This document shows positions 30,398-34,705 of a stretch of DNA of 34,705 nucleotides, piece by piece. Made by a program: the position numbers and the translations under genes. Each line of letters opens with the position of its first letter. The first letter of the stretch is position 1. This stretch comes from Desulfurococcaceae archaeon (GTDB taxonomy: Archaea > Thermoproteota > Thermoprotei_A > Sulfolobales > NBVN01). The DNA is taken from positions 1-34,705 of the forward strand of contig JAJHRE010000010.1 in NCBI GenBank assembly GCA_020832985.1. The letters run 5' to 3'. The notes below the pieces were generated by a model, which was not told the origin of the DNA, made no database searches, and saw only the letters and a program-made list of their open reading frames with translations.

Positions 30398-30775
30398 TTA
30401 GATAGTAGGTCTTAAAGACCATCTAATACCGTGACGTTGTAATATATCCTTCATACTAATCTTCAATACGTAATAATCTAATCTTAAGTCCATAAAACAA
30501 TCCTCTTGCTCAAACACATTCTTACCATTTAGATATAACCGTATTAGAGGTAATTTATTAATACCTTCATCCTCTTTAATCGTTGAGTTATTAGGTATGT
30601 TCTCAATATCAAATAATGCAAAGTTAATTATATGCCCAATCCTTGATTCAAGCTTCTCGAATAGATTTATCATATACCTCTTTACGTCGGTATTACCTTC
30701 TACGAAGCCTATGAGTACTACATCATTCACTTTTACAAATCTCTTAAACTCGTTAATATCTTGAAGTACCTTCAA
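30398..30775 (-). CDS. Thioredoxin-fold protein lacking CxxC
   Basis: VVLIGFVEGNTDVKRYMINLFEKL...INFALFDIENIP...INKLPLIRLYLNGKNVFEQ: strand-helix order and cis-Pro motif of thioredoxins, but no CxxC. Confidence 0.55.
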   Translation of the reverse strand: MKVLQDINEFKRFVKVNDVVLIGFVEGNTDVKRYMINLFEKLESRIGHIINFALFDIENIPNNSTIKEDEGINKLPLIRLYLNGKNVFEQEDCFMDLRLDYYVLKISMKDILQRHGIRWSLRPTI

Positions 30776-31595
30776 CTCTTAATTCATCCCCACATAATTC
30801 TCTATATTTCTGCCTAATTAATGTTTTCTCATCGTTACTTAAGAGAACCTCTATATCTATACCTTCCTCCCTTACCTCTTTCGGATGTTTTATCCCGTTA
30901 TTATTTAACAACACGTAATCATATCTAGTAAGCTCCTTTAACTCCTCACATGATACTGAGTTGACGTAATTCTTGAGTAGCTCTCTAAAATCTAAGAACT
31001 CCTTAAGCTGTTTTTCAGTGACTACACTACCACATACTAAGCAGTACATATCCTTAGTTAAGGAGTTAAAGAGGCATTTAGGGCATGTCACTGGTAAAGT
31101 CTTCGAATGTTGCTCTATCCATGCAATCCTCCATAACCTCCTAAGTGTTGGTAGGACATCCTCTCTACCCAATCTAACTGCCTCCTTATATAACTTAGGT
31201 GCGTACTCTAGCACTGCCTTACCTATGTTATTAACTATAAAGTCTAGATGTTCAGACTTAAGATCTTCCTTCAGGTTTAGTAGTGCTACAGCTATTAACG
31301 GGTAGACATTCTCTGAAAACCTTCTAAACCTCTTAACTATAGTCTCAACATCAGGTTTAGTTGTTGGGGAACCATATAGAAGTTCTACAGGACGCCTAAG
31401 TATTTCTAAGTACTCATCTCTACTCAACCCTAAGTACTCCAACCCCAAAGCACTTACCAACTCATCTACATTCTTATCCAACCAACCATTAACATCAGCT
31501 TCCTTCTTAACCTTCTTCTTAGTAGGTGCAACCCTACTTGAGGTATCACCCCCAACTTCAGCAACTTCCTTACCCTTCTCCTTCTTCTTAGGCAT
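30753..31595 (-). CDS. Hypothetical zinc-ribbon protein
   Basis: 280 aa with Lys-rich N-terminus and CPKCLFNSLTKDMYCLVCG four-Cys motif; overlaps the 30398-30775 ORF by 23 nt. Confidence 0.75.
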   Translation of the reverse strand: MPKKKEKGKEVAEVGGDTSSRVAPTKKKVKKEADVNGWLDKNVDELVSALGLEYLGLSRDEYLEILRRPVELLYGSPTTKPDVETIVKRFRRFSENVYPLIAVALLNLKEDLKSEHLDFIVNNIGKAVLEYAPKLYKEAVRLGREDVLPTLRRLWRIAWIEQHSKTLPVTCPKCLFNSLTKDMYCLVCGSVVTEKQLKEFLDFRELLKNYVNSVSCEELKELTRYDYVLLNNNGIKHPKEVREEGIDIEVLLSNDEKTLIRQKYRELCGDELRVEGTSRY

Positions 31596-31689
31596 ACATC
31601 ACTCCCTAAAGAGTAGGATCGCTATAAAGTAAATTTATTTTAAGTAGTACCTAAGTCAAGATAATACAGACATTTAAACAGTACTGAAA

Positions 31690-31756
31690 CCCTCAGTAAA
31701 CCGACCCATCATCACTTAAATCAATTCAGACCCGGTTTCAATACATCATCAAAATA
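31690..31756 (-). ncRNA. C/D box sRNA (archaeal 2'-O-methylation guide)
   Basis: Minus strand: C box TGATGA (31751-31746), guide TGTATTGAAACCGGGT, D' CTGA (31729-31726), spacer ATTGATTTAA, C' GTGATGA (31715-31709), guide TGGGTCGGTTTA, D CTGA (31696-31693). Confidence 0.8.
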
Positions 31757-32984
31757 TACTGACTTGCTCATTAATTATTAAGTCTGTGAGTCTGGACATG
31801 TTCGCTAACTCACTCTTTACTATTTCCTCAACATCTGACTTAATAATATTGAATTGAGAATTATCATCAACAACCAACCTAGCTACAGCTATTAACGGTT
31901 CGTCTATAGGCTTACCAATCTGACTTAAGATCTCCATGTAGACTTCCCTAACCTTAGGTAATTCCTTAACAACCCTCTCACAGATAATCCTAGCTAGGAC
32001 GTTATACAGCTTACCGACGTGACTTACCGGGTTTTTACCAGCAGTTGCTTCAAGACTCATAGGCCTTAACGGTGTTATTAAACCATTAACTCTATTACCT
32101 CTACCAGTAGCTCCATCATCACCATGTTCAGCTGAGGTCCCTGTAACTGATAAGTAAACTATACCCTTATCAGGTTTATCAGCTGTGTTTACGTAAACCT
32201 CTACATCATATCCTGGAGCTATCTTAACAGCTAGGTCTGAAACCTTATTAACTATCTCCTCCTTAACTGATAAGTAATGACTTAAATCAGGTGTTAAACT
32301 AGATATTAACGCAGCCGCGATCGTGAGCTTTACCTTCTTACCGATACGTAACCCCATAACTTTAACATCCTCACCAACCTCAGGTAATGATTTCTTAAAC
32401 TCACTACTATTCAAGTACCTCTCAACACTTAATACTAACCTCTCTAGGGTTGAGAGCGGTGCATAACTAACACCAAAGCTAGTATCGTTGGAGAGTGGTC
32501 TTGACCTCATACCTAACTTAAATATCTGAACAAGGTCTGCACTACCACTCCTAATCTTATAATCTACTACTACATGTCTTTCAGGGTCTAAGAACCTGAA
32601 ATTCCTTCTTAACCATTCCTTAACAGCATTAACTACTATAGTACCTATAGGGATGTACTCTAAGGAATTACCTTCACCTATAACTATATCAGTACCTCTA
32701 CCAGCTACTATTATATATATTGGGTGTAGTACCTCACCACCACCGAACCTAGGGTTAGATTGACCACCAACTAAGAGAACTTTATCTAAGTTATGATGAA
32801 GTATTACCCCATACTTTCTAATGTAGTACTTAGAAAGTTCTATACTTGATGCCTCAGCAGCTGCATCAGCTATATAGTCTGGATGACCTAATCCCTTCCT
32901 CTCAACTAACTCTACGTGTTGGTCCTCAATCGGTGTGTAGTTTAACCTTTCAACAACTATGTTAGTAGACATCATCATACCCAT
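31749..32984 (-). CDS. Archaeal-type S-adenosylmethionine synthetase
   Basis: [109 protein letters not shown]: archaeal MAT family. Confidence 0.97.
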   Translation of the reverse strand: MGMMMSTNIVVERLNYTPIEDQHVELVERKGLGHPDYIADAAAEASSIELSKYYIRKYGVILHHNLDKVLLVGGQSNPRFGGGEVLHPIYIIVAGRGTDIVIGEGNSLEYIPIGTIVVNAVKEWLRRNFRFLDPERHVVVDYKIRSGSADLVQIFKLGMRSRPLSNDTSFGVSYAPLSTLERLVLSVERYLNSSEFKKSLPEVGEDVKVMGLRIGKKVKLTIAAALISSLTPDLSHYLSVKEEIVNKVSDLAVKIAPGYDVEVYVNTADKPDKGIVYLSVTGTSAEHGDDGATGRGNRVNGLITPLRPMSLEATAGKNPVSHVGKLYNVLARIICERVVKELPKVREVYMEILSQIGKPIDEPLIAVARLVVDDNSQFNIIKSDVEEIVKSELANMSRLTDLIINEQVSIF

Positions 32985-33019
32985 AACAATGATGCTACAT
33001 ATATATTAAATTTTAGTAC

Positions 33020-33053
33020 TACAATGTTGTAACCTTTATTACTACTAGTAATA
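33020..33053. promoter_or_regulatory. Two adjacent inverted repeats upstream of the SAM synthetase gene
   Basis: TACAA-TG-TTGTA (33020-33031) and 17-nt palindrome TATTACTA-C-TAGTAATA (33037-33053), just upstream of an A/T-rich TATA-like element (ATATATATTAAATTTTA). Confidence 0.55.
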
Positions 33054-33103
33054 TTGTACACCTTACATACTATTGGTTGCATTAATTACTAACTCAATGA
33101 TTA

Positions 33104-33361
33104 CTATATCTTAGGGTTATAGTCTATAGCTACGTAAAGTATTTGACTACCCCTTATGAAGACTGTCCCGTACTTAGCTATAGGTGATCTACCGCCGTCT
33201 GAGAACTCAGTACATTCACTTAAGACTACATTCATAGTTAAGTCAACCATGACTAACCTACCAACATATTCGTAACCATCCTTTACCTTAACCAACACGT
33301 TCTTATTCATAGCCATCTTTAACGTTTTAAAGGGGTTCTCAACCTTCGACACACCCATCAA
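33104..33361 (-). CDS. Sm-like archaeal protein (SmAP/LSm)
   Basis: NPFKTLKMAMNKNVLVKVKDGYEYVGRLVMVDLTMNVVLSECTEF...YGTVFIRGSQILYVAID: Sm1 and Sm2 motifs. Confidence 0.93.
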   Translation of the reverse strand: MMGVSKVENPFKTLKMAMNKNVLVKVKDGYEYVGRLVMVDLTMNVVLSECTEFSDGGRSPIAKYGTVFIRGSQILYVAIDYNPKI

Positions 33362-33494
33362 CTAACTACCTCAAGAACTAACTACCTATTCTTAATATTT
33401 AAAAGTTTTTCAGGGACGGAAAAGCACTGAAGTGATTAACTATAATTTTAATTTATATGCTGGGAAAGTATACAGATTTGTTGAGGTAGTTGTA

Positions 33495-34705
33495 GTGGTT
33501 TATTATAACGATGTAGTAGTAGGTATAGACGTGATAGCGTCTGGTGCAAAGTTAAGTGATTATAGGTATGCTCTAGCTGTCTTGAAAGACAACTCCATGA
33601 CTGTTTATGATGACCTAAGTTTAGGTAGACTTATAAGGCTCTTATGGGAGTTGAAGCCTAAGTTAATAGCTTTAGATAATATTATGGAGTTAGGCGGTAG
33701 TAAGAAGAACGTTATTAAAATAGTTAGATTATTTCCGCCTGAGAGTGAGTTAGTTCAGGTTACATTAAGTGATGATGAGTTCGTAGACCTACGTAAGTTA
33801 GCTTCCAAAGCAGGTATAATGCTTGAGCATGGTAAGTTAACACCTCAGAAGACAGCTGAGGTATTAGCGATCCTATCGAGTAAGGGTTATGGTAAGGTAT
33901 TAAAACTCTTTGAAGATAAGATTAAAGTAGTTATTAGTAGGAGTAGGGTTCCTGGCTCAGGAGGTTCTAGTTCAGAGAGGTTTAAGAGGGGTTTAAGAAC
34001 TTCAGTATTAAGTGCTGTTAAGAGGTTTAAGGAGGAACTCGATAGTAGGGGTATTGATTACGACTTAACTTTTAGGGAGAGTGACGGAGGTATAGAAAGA
34101 GCTGTATTCACTATATACACTCGGAGGGGTGATCTAAGTAGTATATTGAGGGTTGTTAAGGGATTTAACGTAAGTATTAGGGTAAAACCTGTACTTAAGA
34201 AGAAGTTATTAAGTTTAGTAAGCAGTAACTTAACTACGGATAGGTTCATTATAGTTGGAGTAGACCCAGGTATAGAGACGGGTCTAGCTATAGTAGACTT
34301 AAACCTTAACCCCTTACTAGTGTTAAGTAGTAAGAACTTAGATAGAGAAGAGATACTTCAGATCGTTCGTAAGTATGGAATACCCATCATAGTCTCTACG
34401 GATAAGAACCCACCACCAGAAATAATTGAGAAGTTAGCAGCTAGTTTAAATGCTGTACTGTATTACCCTTCAAAAACATTAAGTACTGCTGAGAAAGACT
34501 CCCTAGTATACGAATATGTGGAGATCCATAAGTTAAGTTTGAAGACAACTCATGAGAGAGATGCTCTAGCATCATGTTTAAAGGCGTATAAGGAGTATGA
34601 GGAGAAATTCCTACAACTTACAAGTAAGCTTAATGAGATAGGCCTCCACCCACGGAGGCTTCAGAAGTATAAAGCTGAGGTAATTAGGGGTAAGCCTGTA
34701 GCTGA
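33495..34705 (+). CDS. DUF460/COG2433 RNase H-like fold protein (partial, continues beyond window end)
   Basis: Manual translation from GTG 33495: VVYYNDVVVGIDVIASGAKLSDYRYALAVLKDNSMTVYDDLSLGRLIRLLWELKPKLIALDNIMELG...FIIVGVDPGIETGLAIVDLN...IPIIVSTDKNPPPEIIEKLAASLNAVLYYPSKTLSTAEKDSLV...HERDALASCLKAYKEYEEK. Confidence 0.88.
   Translation, partial: MVYYNDVVVGIDVIASGAKLSDYRYALAVLKDNSMTVYDDLSLGRLIRLLWELKPKLIALDNIMELGGSKKNVIKIVRLFPPESELVQVTLSDDEFVDLRKLASKAGIMLEHGKLTPQKTAEVLAILSSKGYGKVLKLFEDKIKVVISRSRVPGSGGSSSERFKRGLRTSVLSAVKRFKEELDSRGIDYDLTFRESDGGIERAVFTIYTRRGDLSSILRVVKGFNVSIRVKPVLKKKLLSLVSSNLTTDRFIIVGVDPGIETGLAIVDLNLNPLLVLSSKNLDREEILQIVRKYGIPIIVSTDKNPPPEIIEKLAASLNAVLYYPSKTLSTAEKDSLVYEYVEIHKLSLKTTHERDALASCLKAYKEYEEKFLQLTSKLNEIGLHPRRLQKYKAEVIRGKPVA

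Noticed and set aside
33359-33387. Direct repeat AACTAACTACCT x2 upstream of the SmAP gene
   Set aside because: Only two short copies; reverse complement GAGGTAGTTAGTT overlaps the ribosome-binding region, so likely trivial.

Overview
This is a low-GC archaeal chromosomal segment. Leaderless-style TATA promoters, BHB tRNA introns, reverse gyrase, Alba, aIF1, Rpo11/Rpo6, TFS, thermosome, Sm-like proteins and archaeal-type SAM synthetase all point to a hyperthermophilic Thermoproteota/Crenarchaeota-like organism; the genus cannot be resolved by eye. The window is mostly dense core-genome housekeeping content. It opens inside the helicase half of a reverse gyrase gene (minus strand, truncated by the window edge) and ends inside a DUF460/COG2433 gene (plus strand, truncated). 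I found no CRISPR array, transposase, integrase or phage module. The less ordinary items are: (1) a dihydropteroate synthase-related gene broken by five frameshifts and one in-frame stop; (2) tRNA-Leu(CAG) with a 14-nt BHB intron, and tRNA-Thr(GGU) with a 24-nt non-canonical BHB intron inside the D-arm; (3) a canonical C/D box sRNA whose C box overlaps the stop codon of the SAM synthetase gene; (4) a TtuA/Ncs6-like tRNA-thiolase homologue that has lost its catalytic motifs, near a thioredoxin-fold protein lacking CxxC; (5) a single-chain tandem Sm-like protein; (6) a truncated TFS paralogue with an acidic tail; (7) a MacB-like ABC system with a 1191-aa repeat-containing surface protein; (8) several perfect inverted repeats in promoter regions. 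I did not find convincing evidence for a wholly new multi-gene defence or mobile system.
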